Counted from the stretch's first letter, positions 1-11,086 are shown. The stretch is DNA of 64,000 nucleotides from Pycnopodia helianthoides (GCA_032158295.1 CM063249.1:15046078-15110077); one strand, 5' to 3'. A program made the numbers and translations. Notes: generated by a model not told the origin, from the sequence alone.

Positions 1-1655
1 AATCGCCCTTCATGGTTTTCAAGGTGGGTGATGGCTGCCTCATAATTGTCAACTGTTCTAAGTTCTGCATCATTGAGAGGGTTTTCTTGGAACTCAGCTT
101 GCGTGATCAGGCAAAATCGGCACATGTAAGGATGTGAAGAGAAGTTCTCACAAAACCCCCCCATACAATGGCTACCCAAATTATCCCCAAGAATAAAAAG
201 AACAGAAGCGGGTACATTTTGCTTGCCTCCAATTTTCAATCCATTTTCTTCTATATCCTGCAAGTCAGACACCAGCCTCTGAAAAACCATGTCCATGCGA
301 AAGTATTTGAAGTCCTTCTCCCTGCAGAGAAGCACCAACTGCATTGGTTCAATTTTAGACCGATTCTGAGGGAGTAAATTCCCAAAAGTTGCATAGACTG
401 CCAGAATTTTGTGCTTATTTCTGGCTGATCCGAGAGGATTGACAACCTCAAAAGCATCCTGGTAAAGAAGAATAGGCACTGCATCAGGATGTTTTCCAAA
501 CAGTTCATGTTTTTGGAAAACCTCTCCACTATGAAAATCTTCATAAATGTCACTAGCAAAATTTATTTTCATTTTGTACTGCTTCTGCACTGATGCATCT
601 TGAAAGAAGGACTCAACTGTCTCTCTTATGGGGACATAGTGATAATGCCTTTCTACATTCTGCCCATCTCTACCTAAACGTACTGATACAGGGGCAATAA
701 AATCCAGATTTTCATGGTAGAATTTTTTTCTGCAGTAATTTGACCTCAAAGTGCCATCATGGCTGTTGTGCACTAAGTGAAAGAGATCACTGCTGAAAAC
801 TTTGTCGACTATAAGGGGGATTCGGTCAAAAGCTATGCCCTCTTCTTCAAGGGTTTTTTTCAATTGCAACTGCAACTGCTCTTGGCTAATATCATGGAAA
901 TTGCAAACACCTGTAACAATTTTCTGTAAAGTGGACTGGGGTATATGCTGCTTGGATTCAAGCCCCAAATAAAACAAAGCTACACTTTCAAGAAACACAT
1001 CATCAGACAAACTTTCATCAGTAGTTTCATCTTCCTCAACTGCAGGAAGTTGCTGCTGTACTTCCAAGTTGTTGCCTTCAGTGTCTATGTTGCAATCATT
1101 AGCTGTGCACTCCACAGAGGAAGACATGACAGAAGAACCACTTTCTGTGGCCAAATTTGACATCACTGGTTCACTCGGCAAAGTGGGATGAATACGAGAC
1201 AAATGTGAAGTCAAAGAAGATATGACCCTATACTCTAAAGTGCAACCTTTGTAAGGGCAGGTAACTACAGCTCCATTCTTGATGTGCTCCTTTAGGTGAG
1301 CCAGCAACACACTGTATTGGCCAAAAGGCATTTTACAGTGAGTGCAGGTTAAATTCACCAATTCATCCTCCAAGCCCACCTGCCCAAGTTGACCATGACT
1401 AGAACTGACCTGACCTTGACTAGAACTGCAGGCATCTGATGTTTTCTCAGTGGTAGGCCTACTGTGCGAAACCCTATAGTTAGAGTGATCTCGTGAGAGA
1501 TGGGAAGTGAAGCTTTCATAAACCCTAAATGTTCTGGTGCAGCCAGGCACACCACAGGGAAAACTGGTGTTATTAATGTACTTATGAATAGCATAATGGT
1601 GAGAATAATTTTTTGGTGAGTTTGATCTGTAATGGCAGTGACAACACTTGTACAT
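1..1655 (-). CDS. C2H2 zinc-finger protein of a transposon-like multicopy family (3' end beyond window)
   Basis: An uninterrupted minus-strand frame of about 551 codons runs from the ATG at 1655 off the left edge. It opens with canonical C2H2 fingers: C4-x2-C7-x12-H20-x3-H24, then C34-x4-C39-x12-H52-x4-H57. A Ser/Gln-rich spacer and a second pair of the same CxxC and CxxxxC types follow (around residues 100-150). Next come an acidic stretch and a long region with motifs such as HYHYVPIRET, LYQDAFEVVNPLGS, KHKILAVYATFGN, MQLVLLCREKDF and GDNLGSHCMGGFCENFS. From memory these motifs typify a multicopy family of uncharacterised proteins in fish and marine invertebrates that behaves like a mobile-element product; I cannot name its transposase class. 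The start is the first ATG after an in-frame stop and begins just before finger 1. The coding part is a single exon with a splice acceptor 77 nt upstream (exon start 1732). No break is visible, so the copy may be active or recently inserted. Confidence 0.75.
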   Translation of the reverse strand, partial: MYKCCHCHYRSNSPKNYSHHYAIHKYINNTSFPCGVPGCTRTFRVYESFTSHLSRDHSNYRVSHSRPTTEKTSDACSSSQGQVSSSHGQLGQVGLEDELVNLTCTHCKMPFGQYSVLLAHLKEHIKNGAVVTCPYKGCTLEYRVISSLTSHLSRIHPTLPSEPVMSNLATESGSSVMSSSVECTANDCNIDTEGNNLEVQQQLPAVEEDETTDESLSDDVFLESVALFYLGLESKQHIPQSTLQKIVTGVCNFHDISQEQLQLQLKKTLEEEGIAFDRIPLIVDKVFSSDLFHLVHNSHDGTLRSNYCRKKFYHENLDFIAPVSVRLGRDGQNVERHYHYVPIRETVESFFQDASVQKQYKMKINFASDIYEDFHSGEVFQKHELFGKHPDAVPILLYQDAFEVVNPLGSARNKHKILAVYATFGNLLPQNRSKIEPMQLVLLCREKDFKYFRMDMVFQRLVSDLQDIEENGLKIGGKQNVPASVLFILGDNLGSHCMGGFCENFSSHPYMCRFCLITQAEFQENPLNDAELRTVDNYEAAITHLENHEGR

Positions 1656-1732
1656 ACTTACATTACAAAGTCAAGAAACAGCCACTGATTGAAGCATGCA
1701 GGGACCCAAGGAAGCACACACATCACAGTAAC
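1656..1732 (-). other. 5'UTR part of the C2H2 gene's coding exon, with a 21-codon uORF
   Basis: On the minus strand a long T/C tract ending in TTTACCTTCAG at 1733-1742 makes a convincing splice acceptor, so this exon would start at 1732. Between it and the coding ATG lies a short upstream ORF (1723 down to 1658, 21 codons). Its TAA stop ends two bases before the main ATG (ATGTAAGTATG across both). Translation of the main ORF would need reinitiation or leaky scanning. The matching donor candidate is CAACAG/GTAAAC at 2328. Confidence 0.45.
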
Positions 1733-2327
1733 CTGAAGGTAAAAGAAAAAGAAAAAAATGGGCAAGAAGGCATAACTTTAAAGTCAACTTACACTAACAG
1801 TAACACACGGCCGGCCACTATCCATCAACATTAACACAACAAACACACAAACCCATGCCTCCAAGGCCAAGTCCAATGTCCCCGCCCATCTAAACCAAGG
1901 AAAACACCCATTCATATGTCCCATTTAAATCCACAATAAAATGCAATACCCTTATTTATCTGTTTAACATCGTGCAGCAGCCATGCCGCCACAGGGTCAC
2001 ACCAATACACATGCACAACAAAACTACAGTGCAGTGTAACCATCACGGAGGTCGTGTACTGTAACGGTATAAATGACCACATGGCCGGGCCGCCCATGAC
2101 ACTGACACATTACCATATTAATTCCTACATGATTCACAAACACGTTATTCTCTACAATTTCCAAGACGAAAATCTCTCTTTGTACTTAATCAATATTCAC
2201 CAAAATTACACCCATAAAAATCATGAGACATATGATGTTACTTTGAGTACCTTTTAAAGTAATAAATAAATATAGAATATATCAAAATCAGAGATTTAAA
2301 AGTTAGAGAAAGAAATTGTGTGTTTAC

Positions 2328-2410
2328 CTGTTGAAAGTTGTGCAGGCCGTTAGAAGGTCACCAAACCCCGGGAAACCAGTGAGCTACAACAATGGAACGT
2401 GTAGTGGATG
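2328..2410 (-). other. candidate non-coding first exon of the C2H2 gene
   Basis: A good donor on the minus strand (CAACAG followed by GTAAAC) ends a short GC-richer segment just upstream of the C2H2 gene and would pair with the acceptor at 1732. The 5' end is not defined by the sequence; 2410 is a guess. The intron between (1733-2327) shows nothing else I recognise. Confidence 0.3.
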
Positions 2411-2729
2411 TCGGGACACAAGCGGATTAGTATTTTAGTAAACTTTTAACGTGAAGTATACGAAACATAAAAGAAAACGGTGAACTCGCCGCGCATCGCG
2501 CGAAGGCGCACAATCGACAAGGGGGCAACGACCCCCGTAGTTAGTTGGTTCTGATGAGGTGAGCGATGATGCAGATCAGCAACATAATAATTTCCCCAAC
2601 GTTAGACCTGCTGATACTGTTCGTGGCAGGGGTCGTGGAATCGAAAAGCTGAGGATATTCTGCATTGGCAGAAAAAGGATAATGTGCCAAATAATATTCC
2701 TTTTAGTTTTACTGGCCTATCAATTTTTT

Positions 2730-3970
2730 GGGGTATGACAGGGTAAAAGTATTCTGTAGAAAAACAATTTTTTCGATCTTTTTCTGAAATCTGTTCTGTT
2801 AAAGAAAAATTACCGCCTGTAAAGAACGTTTATTAAAAAGAAAGAACTGTCTGAAATTAATAAAATTTCACGTTAAATAACCGAAAATACGGCATTTCAA
2901 CTGAAATAATTTAAAAATTCTGTTCAAAACCAGTTGTTCGTTGCTTTCAGGAATTTTGCTGTAAAATTACAGATGGACTGCGGCTGAATTGCCTCACAAA
3001 TCAATCTTCTAAAAAAACAGATCTTTCATTAAAAATTATGAAGATTTCTTTAATCTACAAAGCACTCTGTTAAATTACAGAAAATCAATGTTTGGGGTTT
3101 GACAGGATAAAAATATTCTGTAAAAAAAACAAATTTTTCGTTCTTTTTCTGAAATCTGTTCTGTTAAATTGCAAAAGAAAAATTACCACCTGTGTAAAGA
3201 ACGTTTATTTAAAAAAAAGAACTGTTTGAAATTAACAAAATTTCACGTTAAATAACCGAAAATACGGCATTTTAACTGAAATAACTGAAAAATTCGGTTG
3301 GAAACCAGTTGTTCGTTGCTTTCAGGAGTTTTGCTGTAAAATTACAGATGGACTGCGGCTAAAATGCTTCACGAAACATTTTTGTATAAAAAAAGATCTT
3401 TCATTAAAAATGATGACAAATTTCTTTAATCTACAAAGCACTCCGTTAAATTACAGAAAATCAATGTTTGGGGGTATGACAGGATAAAAATATTCTGTAA
3501 AAAAACAAATGTTTCGTTCTTTTTCTGAAATCTGTTCTGTTAAATTGCAAAAGAAAAATTACCGCCTGTAAGAAAGTTTATTTAAAAGAAAGAACTGTCT
3601 GAAATTAAATAAATTTCACGTTAAATAACCGAAAATACTGTTGAAAACCAGTTATTTCGTTGCTTTCAGGAATTTTGCTCTAAAATTACAGATGGACTGC
3701 GGCTAAAATGCTTCAAAAAACATTTTTGTAAAAAAACAGATCTTTCATTGCAAATGAAGATTACTCTAAATATACGAAGCACTCTGGTAAATTACAGAAA
3801 ATTTATATACGGGGTCTGAAAGCATACAAATTTCCTGTAAAAAAAAAAAAAAAAACATTTTAATACAAATCTTTTCTGTTAAATTGCAGTAAATTTCCAG
3901 ATAAAACAATTTACAGAACGATTCTGTAATTTTTTTTCTGTAAAATCTTCTGTTTTTTTTAACAGTGTAC
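2730..3970. repeat. tandem array, about 3.4 copies of a ~340-377 bp AT-rich unit
   Basis: Unit starts marked by a GGGG(T)ATGACAGG-type motif fall near 2730, 3094, 3471 and 3811, giving spacings of about 364, 377 and 340. Each unit repeats the same order of landmarks: a run of A then TTCGTTCTTTTTCTGAAATC, TTTCACGTTAAATAACCG, CCAGTTGTTCGTTGCTTTC, ATTACAGATGGACTGCGGCT and ATCTACAAAGCACTC. Many short TTCTGTAAA / TTTACAGAA inverted words occur throughout. The fourth copy is partial and diverged, ending near AACAGTGTA at about 3970. It lies between the ependymin pseudogene and the C2H2 gene. Confidence 0.85.
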
Positions 3971-4249
3971 TCTGCTTGTCTTCGGTATATTTGTAGTTAT
4001 GATGGTCCTTTGGAACACCTTGGGTGATATTATGTCACTCAAAATTAATTTATCTCTTCATTTTAATTTACCTTTTTAAAGTCGAGGGTGATTTGGAAGT
4101 ACACTCCTACCCGCCCTCAGTATAGGAAAATACTTCAGCAGCACGTTTGTTTGTGTAGTCAAACGCCATCTTACTTAAAATGTCAATAGATTCGCCCCGC
4201 CCTTCTTCAACAGAGCCTACAATTATACCTGATCAGAGAAGAAGCAAAG

Positions 4250-4680
4250 GATTAGGCATGAAACAAAAATCATGTTTAGCGTCCTGCCTTTTTGAAAAAA
4301 GGAAGGAGAAGGGTTTTTTTTTTCTTTTCTTTTTCCAAAATTCGCCGCACATGACGTCATTGTCCACCATCGTTAATGAAGAACAATGGAAACGTGCACG
4401 CGTATACGCGCTGCGCACATTCCCAGCCAATGATAGCCTTTCACGCGTGCACATTTCATCAAAGATGGCGGCCAATGCAAGGGGTCTATACAACCGGCTG
4501 GCGATTTTTTTCTGCAGCACACGTCGGCTATGGAGTCAACAGTTAAGGGATAGGCCGACGTGTGCTGCAGAACATAAATTTGCAACCGGCTGGGCTATTT
4601 TTCAAGATGGTTGCCAGCTTTTTTCTGTGTGTTTTTTTCAGTGTGCTAAAGTCTAAGACTACGGTCTTAACACTTTTAAT
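4250..4680 (+). repeat. dispersed repeat, inverted copy at 35030-35250
   Basis: Shares with the complement of 35030-35250 the landmarks TAGCGTCCTGCCTTTTTG, GGAAGGAGAAGGG, TTTTTCAAGATGGTTGCCAG and CTTTTTTCTGTGTG. This copy carries an extra internal hairpin not seen in the other one. The long ORFs that cross it on both strands are probably chance products of the repeat. Confidence 0.65.
4512..4570. repeat. 20-bp-arm hairpin
   Basis: CTGCAGCACACGTCGGC at 4512 is repeated as its exact complement ending at 4570. The arms extend to about 20 bp with a single bulged G and enclose an ~18-nt loop. It lies inside the dispersed repeat and has no associated gene. Confidence 0.8.
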
Positions 4681-5108
4681 TGTTTTCGTAAGAGATCATT
4701 AACATTTACCCTTTAAAAAAATATTTTTTAAAAGGAAGCAGCCTCTGAAAGGAAGTGGGCAGGGATGCCAAACATGTTTTGTTTTATTTGCGGCCTTAGT
4801 CATTATCCCCCCAAATCTGGATCTAAGGTTTAAGTTTAAAAAATTACTGATTGTAAAGTTCATTTCACTGTAGAAATATTTGTCTGAATTATTGACAATT
4901 TCACTAATGCTTATTGTTGGAATTGTCCACAAATTCTATGGCAAAATATAGACCCCCTATTTTTTATTATTATTTTTTTTTTTATTATCTTCGAGCAAAC
5001 TTGAATTTGGCGATTCTGATTGACCATGGTCGACCCATGGCAACAAGAGGTGTGATAAACCTATATCACATGGCCCATAATCCAATAAGAAAAGTGAATA
5101 TTGTGAGC

Positions 5109-5129
5109 GTGCGCACTTAAAGTGCGCAC
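5109..5129. repeat. short palindrome
   Basis: GTGCGCACT-TAA-AGTGCGCAC is a perfect inverted repeat with 9-bp arms. It lies in the ependymin pseudogene intron; no function is evident. Confidence 0.7.
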
Positions 5130-5224
5130 CATCATGTCGTGGGATGGGTGTGGCATTGGAGAGGTGTGCAGTGGTGATGCAGCCGATGCTGTGATTGGTC
5201 AATATGTTAGAGGGGGTGGGGCAT

Positions 5225-5390
5225 AATGGATCGCTTGTGGACTACGGAAAACATACATCAGCCCTTGGCCTCATTGGATATGGGATGCAGAAGCACCATA
5301 TTTGTCCGTATTCCTCAGTCTTGCGCTTGTGTGATGACTAACACCAAACTGAACCCAAATTCAACAGGTTGAGTAAGAAAACTAGAAGTT
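5225..5390 (+). mobile_element. fragment of the interspersed repeat seen at 26385
   Basis: GGATATGGGATGCAGAAGC, CCATATTTGTCCGTATTCC and CTTGCGCTTGTGTGATGAC correspond to the 5' part of the element at 26385-26800. The 3' ATT-tailed part is missing here. Confidence 0.6.
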
Positions 5391-6412
5391 GAGAGAGCTT
5401 AAAAATAGCCTTTCAAACAAACAAGATTATTACTTTGCCTTTTTAAAAAAGGGTTTGGGGAGCCAATTCTATATCTAACTAAGCATGTATGAGTGAGTAA
5501 CCACAAAAATGGGCATCGCTGCAAATTTGTGGCAATTTTGCTGCTTTCTCCTGCAGAACAAATTCCTGCTAAGGAGAACATGTGGCTGGAAAAAAAGAGA
5601 CTTAGTGTGGCTCTGTGCAACTTGATCCGTCGTAAAATATTAACCCAACATGTTTTTCTGGTATTCAGCAACTTCGTTTGTCTTTTTTTGCATGCAGCTA
5701 AATTTGTGACTTTTAAAGCACCTTAAAATGGGGCTCATCTAGACGAATCTCAGTACCACTTTGCAGCAGTGAGCATTCCATTATCCAAGAAACAATACAC
5801 TTCAATTCCAATATGGTCCCTGGCTAAGGGAGGCAAGCAACGGTGCATCTAGTCTTTGTTCAAGACCCTCCTGGTATACCTTCCCATGATCCATCACTTC
5901 TATCGCGACGGACAGAAAACCTATATAGACTTGCATTTGGATCTGGTCGGTGCATATTATTTGGCTTCATGCATGCATATTCATTACAAACACCTTCAGA
6001 GTAAAACAAAGCTACTACTGTCTGGCGTTTCTCAAATCAAGCGTAGTGTACTACATGTATCTTTACACTTGTCCGGCAATCCCTTGAAAAGGAGAAAAAC
6101 ACTTGCATGCCGGAAAATATGTCATGCCGGAAAAATTGGCACGTTGGTTTCAAATGCTATGTCGGCCCTAGTAATAGTGTATGTGGATAATAATGCTCTC
6201 ATTACTTGTGATAAATTTACATAAACACAAACTATAGAGGGTAGACTGAATGAAATCTTCCAACAGACACTAACTCTGTCCTTTCAACTCTATTTTCGGA
6301 AGAGGCTTAGTATATTCCCTGTTGGTAAATTTCCATTGGAGACCTAATCACTGCATTATGGACTCATCCACTAACATTTTGCAAATAAGATGGAGTTAAT
6401 ACATGTACTCAC
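5391..6412 (-). other. intron of the ependymin pseudogene, nothing else recognised
   Basis: The short ORFs crossing this stretch (for example 5399-5671 and 5856-6224) have no recognisable domain and no splice context, and the segment lies between the two recognisable pseudogene exons. Confidence 0.4.
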
Positions 6413-7289
6413 CAAGGTCAATTTGAAACGCATCTGGGAAACAGCAAAATTGAGCTGACGTTCCAGCCACAACAGCTACCAACAAAATCAGCACCGACTT
6501 CATCGTCTTCTTTCTGCTTGACCACTGCAGAACAGATGCACACAAAACCAACTAAATGCTAGAGCAAAAGTTACTGCTTTCCTTGACAACTGCTTTGCGA
6601 GAACCCTGGCGAAGCAATGACTAGCTTTCACGTTGGCCCCCTACTGCCCAACAATGAAGTCACTTGAAGCTCAGAATCCGACAAACGAAATCACCTCCGA
6701 GAACAAACAAATATTTTTTTACGCACCTATCAAGTTACCTTTACATACTTGAGTAGCCTTACAATTCTTAGTCTCAACATGGTCTCAACCATGCAGTCAC
6801 GGCACATTGATCTTGTACATTGAGGAATTGTGTAATGTACTTGCAGGTCACAGTTCGAGGTCTGCAACTTCACCTGTTCACAAACTTGTAAAAATAATCA
6901 TACGATGATTTCTGACAAAAAGTCAGGCTAGCTGTCTAGACAGAGTCTAGATATTGTAATTATTACTTTAAATTAACCGCAAACACATTTTTGTAAGACT
7001 TGTTATATCAAAGAATCCATTGTGTTGAAGTTTGTATCCAAGGCAGAAAGTGCACCTTACCTTGGAGCTCAGGGGTTAGTCATTACCTTCAAATTTCATT
7101 TTAAAAATGCCATCGAATTCTACATCAGCAGTCTGAACTCATTTGGCCAACCTGTCAGATAAAGTTCCACATTTGGTGTAAAAGGCTTGTGCGGCTATTG
7201 AACTTATTTTGTTAAATTTGATGTGTTGACCAACACAAACAATTTGGGGCGAGGGAAAACAAAAGGCTAGTTCGTGCAGTATACCGACA

Positions 7290-7665
7290 GTGTTGTGGTT
7301 GAGTCACCGAGTCGCGAGTCACTTGGGTCGAGTCCGAGCTCAGTCACGAGTCACTTGGGTCCAGGGGAGGGGGGGTGGAGGAGCTCGGACTCGACCCAAA
7401 TGACTTCGTGTGACCGAGCTCGGACTCGACCCAAATGACTTTTGAGGGAGCTTCCCCACAAGTCATTTAGGTCGAGTCCGAGCTCAGTCACAAGCGGCAG
7501 CGTAGCCGAGGGGAGGGGCTGGGGGCCTGGGTGGGGGGGGGGCGCTGGTCACAAATCATTTGGGTCGAGTCCGGGTGGTCCGCACGAGTCTTTTTCTGAT
7601 AGGACTCGATCCTCACAGATTCGAGACTCAAGATTGACTCGAGTCCGAGTCCAGGACTCGAGGCC
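7290..7665. repeat. fold-back repeat built on a GTCGAGTCCGAGCTC motif
   Basis: AGTCA(C/T)TTGGGTCGAGTCC with the following GAGCTC appears at least three times on the plus strand (near 7315, 7460, 7552) and twice in inverted form (near 7380 and 7414). The copies surround G-rich spacers. The structure could fold into long hairpins. No coding content is seen; the ORF 7442-7687 is a by-product. Confidence 0.7.
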
Positions 7666-7754
7666 TATATACAATTTTGAGTACTAATACTGCAGAGAAA
7701 TATTTCTGTCTGAATTACTGATAACGTTGAGAAACATATAAACCCCTAAAGGCC

Positions 7755-8330
7755 GGGAGGATATACCTTTGGTAATTACTCCAAAAAGTAATGACCATAA
7801 GAACTTACTTGGTAAGGAGCACTGCAGCTGTGGATAATGTATAACATTTTGCGAAACAATTCCCTTCAAAAGAATGTGGTTTTTAGAGAGAGGGGTTCAA
7901 AAACATTTCAATCTGAGAAACGTTTCTCGGCATGAAACATTTCTCAGATTGTGTGTGTTCCAACTACGTAATTATTCTTCCTGCGTGGGAACCGCTCCAG
8001 ATTTTTGGTGAGATCTCAAAAACGCCACCTTTTGAAATAAATTTTGGACAGGTTTAGTTTTATTGTACATAGGACTAAACAAAGGTATACTTTGCCTTTA
8101 AATCACCAATTGATTATTTGAACAGTGAAGACCATTATGAATGCGCAGAAATTCTCTGGCAAAATAAAAATCCTTTTCAAGAAAGGCTCTGATTAGTTCA
8201 AATTCAGTTTAAATGTGATATTACAACTACTTAAGTCTCTAACCTCCCGTTAGATTGTGTAAAACGTGCCATCGTATTAGTTACCATTTCAGTGCGCAAT
8301 GTGTTAACACCCCAAAATATTCAATGGCGC
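7755..8330 (+). mobile_element. repeat with embedded MITE, direct copy at 42120-42690
   Basis: Runs from GGATATACCTTTGGTAATTA through GGAGCACTGCAGCTG, AGAATGTGGTTTTTAGAGAG and CATTTCTCAGATTGTG to CAAAGGTATACTTTGCC. It then continues with a further ~220 bp including ATTCTCTGGCAAAATAAAAA and GCTCTGATTAGTTCA. All are shared in order with the 42-kb copy. The first part has the inverted ends TACCTTTGGTAA / CCAAAGGTATA of a TTAA-type MITE. Confidence 0.75.
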
Positions 8331-9464
8331 CACAATTCAAATTATATTATACTATTTACTGCAGTAACGTGTACATTTTCATACAGAGAAGTTTTTTACT
8401 TCAGTCCTAAATTTCCTTTGTTATTCAATCAAAATGGCGTTGAATTTGACCTTTAATTGTCTCAAACGAAACATACTTGTGTGGAGTGACCTACATACCT
8501 GTTTAGTGTTAACATCAATGACTTGTCATCCAATGACACATCCAATGAAGATGCCATGTTTCTCTCTATAGGAGTATCAAGGGAAATTGATCTTTGCATC
8601 ATTTTAACGTAGGGTAATAGACTTGTAACCCCCCCCCCCCCCCGTTTTCATAAAGGTCTCCAGGGTGGTGTAAAGCCCTTCCACCCCGAAACGGCCTCAC
8701 AGAGAACGAGACCATTTTATTTAAAGGCCGTTTATTTTCAAATGTTGAATGCAGAATGGCAGAATGTCGGACAAAACCGTATACCTTTGGCTGGAAAACG
8801 TCTCCCGCATTCACACATAAAATGTGAATGCTCTCTCGACTGGCGAATATATAAAATGCATCCAAATACCTCAAGATCATTCTTTCCAAAGGTGAACAAC
8901 AATCAACACCGGAGGCCCTGAAATAGCGAGACCGTACAACTGAGCAGGGTAAAGACCTCCTTTGACCCAATTTTGTTCCAAAAGTGCATCATATGAATAA
9001 TGGTATCAAGACCGGCTGCAGAGCCACAGTGTATGGAGTTGCCGTTTGTCTTAATTCCCATCCCACAATCATTGATTCAGTTCTTCAGGAACACTATAGT
9101 TTCTTTTGGAAAAATTGGAATAGAAGAAACCTACCCCCCCCCCAGCTTTCTTCCGGAAGAAACTTGAAACGAAAGAACATTCAGTGATCCATAGTGTTGG
9201 GGGTGTGAATTAAAAGTGTTTTCACTGTTTGTTCTCAAGTTAATGATGTCACCCAGTGATAAAATTAACACTTCTGAACCCAGCCTTCTTGGAATTCGAA
9301 ACATAATGTTAACGAAGCTTCAGCTTCCTCCATCAGGTATAAACATAAAAATATTTTGTTAGACATTTTTGTTCGCAATGGTAGAGAACCTTTATACCCT
9401 GGATCGGACTCCGTCGCGTTGTATGCAACGGAGGAGTCCAACCTGGGCTAGGGCACGCCTACCC
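8331..9464. other. no gene seen; poly-C run and unique sequence
   Basis: Contains a 15-nt C run at about 8629-8643, a second C run near 9138, and a small hairpin at about 9407-9440 (GGACTCCGTCGCGTTG / CAACGGAGGAGTCC). The ORFs 8599-8970 and 8984-9187 show no domain, and the first starts in the homopolymer. Confidence 0.4.
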
Positions 9465-9670
9465 ACACACATGCTATTCCCAAACCCCGGGCACACATAC
9501 CCACAGGGATCTAAGTAGCTAGGTCCTATCACAATATTATAACAAATGCACGCCAATACGGGCACACATATCCACAGATGCTACCTGTACTTTATCAAAC
9601 CCGGGCACACATTATAATACCCACGGGAATTGCTGTCATAAAAATCACAAATGCACAGACAACCTGGCGC
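9465..9670. repeat. imperfect short repeats with CGGGCACACAT
   Basis: CGGGCACACAT(A/T) followed by a CCCAC motif recurs near 9487, 9559 and 9602, interleaved with AATGCAC words. It is a degenerate tandem array of about 60-70 bp period. Confidence 0.5.
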
Positions 9671-9835
9671 GTTTACCCAAAGGTGAAAACTATCAGATTT
9701 AGAATAATGAAAACAATCGGTCAGTGATCCTTATCCGTGGTTAACCCGCCTCCCTTTACATATTTTGTTTCATGAAAACTTGATATGAACTACGAAAGCC
9801 CAATTGTGCCACCGAAGTATATTGTCAGCCGGAAA

Positions 9836-10035
9836 ATAATCCGTTACTACGAATTAGCAATCCGTTACAACGAATTAGTTAATCCGTTACAACAAATTAG
9901 TTAATCCGTTATAACGAATTAACTAATTCGTAATATTGAACAAATTAGTAATCCGTTATAACGAATTAACTAATTCGTAATAACGAACGAATTGGTTATC
10001 CGTTATTAAACGAATTAATAACTCGTAATATTCTA
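9836..10035. repeat. ~20-bp minisatellite with both orientations
   Basis: TTAATCCGTTA(C/T)AACGAA units repeat about nine times, several followed by the inverted TTAACTAATTCGTAATA. The array can fold back on itself. AT-rich, no coding content. Confidence 0.8.
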
Positions 10036-10210
10036 TAAATTATATTAAACAAACTTGGAAACAAGACAATTGGTACGCTATTTAGGCCTAACTAGGTGTT
10101 GTTGGGGAACTTTGAAATTTTTCAGATACAAAATTGAATAAAATTGGCGGGCGCGGAGTACCTACTGACTGTTTACGTCATGCAAGCTAGGTTTTAAATA
10201 ATCGAGTCAG

Positions 10211-10620
10211 TCCGTGTGAAAACGAACTTTGCGGTTCACCAACAAAGGACCCCAGCAAAAACACTGCAGACTAACAGGTAAAATTTAAAAAAAAAGCATT
10301 AGATGGAGGAATCTCATTTAAGTCAAGTTTGGCACCTTTGGTTAATCTGACCTCGTTGTAGTGTGGTAGGCCTACAACTACACCGTGGAGGTAGAATTAG
10401 AGGGGCGATAAGACGTCGACGTGTAAACGCATGACCAGGGGCAATTAATAGCCTAATTACACACAAAATTGAGCAACCCTTGAAGCATTGACTGAATGGG
10501 TTTCAGTGTCACTTTGCTGTTATGCAAGGTAGCTTCAATCTGGCCCAGTAATTTATAGACACCTAATAAGTAATATCCGGTGTGACACGGACTTGCCCTA
10601 AAACATGAGTCGATGTCTAG
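10211..10620 (+). repeat. duplicated upstream segment, copy A
   Basis: Begins TCCGTGTGAAAACGAACTTT and shares with copy B (11087-11430) GTGTAAACGCATGACCAGGG, CACACAAAATTGAGC, TGACTGAATGG, GTCACTTTGCT and the TTTAGACACC-like end, in the same order. In both copies the first ~75 bp is followed by GGTAAAA, which could be a splice donor (ACAG/GTAAAA here). It lies ~1.5 kb upstream of the intact ependymin-related gene and may be a duplicated promoter/first exon; that role is inference. Confidence 0.6.
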
Positions 10621-11086
10621 CCCTAAACCAGTGATTGTTTGGCTTGGAACATTTGTTTTTTCCCCACGCGATCGGGAAAAGTGCATCAAGACGCCATGTC
10701 GACCCATCTCCCAGGAAACCCCCCAGATCAAAAGCCGAAGTGGCTGCCCCAATGCGACAGGGATGAGCTCGAATGTCAACACTGCTAAAACCTGAAATAA
10801 AACAATGCATTCTTTAAAACGGTATTGAACTGAAAACGAGTCAGCGGACTAAGCCCGTCAAAATGACAGAAAAATTGACCCAGTATGACGGGGCAAAGGA
10901 GTACATTCTATCTGAGACCCAAACGAATGACCTGGGAGAACCATCCACTGATAATAAACGGTGTACCTCACCTCTTAACCTATGCCGGGGGGGAGGGGGG
11001 GGGGTCAGCCATTCGGAAAGGCTAACGACATAATCCTGTCACACATAGATGTCTGGTAGTGATAATTATAAACGACAGCAGTAATA

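Larger units (their letters stand above)
4072..6503 (-). pseudogene. ependymin-related gene, decayed copy (exons 1 and 2 only)
   Basis: Exon 1 (6503-6413, 91 nt) encodes an intact signal peptide beginning MKSVLILLVAVVAGTSA, then QFCCFPDAFQIDL, and ends at a GTGAGT donor in phase 1. It is clearly paralogous to exon 1 of the intact gene at 12.07 kb (MMKPVVLILLVAVVAGISA). Exon 2 (4228-4072) reads IIVGSVEEGRGES, KMAFDYTNKRAAEVF and, after a one-base loss, VGVYFQITLDFKK, matching exon 2 of the intact copy almost position by position. In the read frame the loss puts a TAG directly after TEGG. Exon 2 is 157 nt against 158, and its acceptor sits 5 nt downstream of the homologous site. I could not find exons 3-6 between 4072 and 1733. 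A C-terminal part beyond the left edge is possible but unlikely. The one-base deletion lies in GGGCGGG, so a sequencing error is possible. Confidence 0.7.

Noticed and set aside
2730..3970. CRISPR-like array
   Set aside because: The unit is ~360 bp with no short direct repeat/spacer alternation, and the host is a eukaryote.
4180..4656. 158-aa plus-strand ORF
   Set aside because: It overlaps pseudogene exon 2 on the other strand and a dispersed repeat with a hairpin; no domain.
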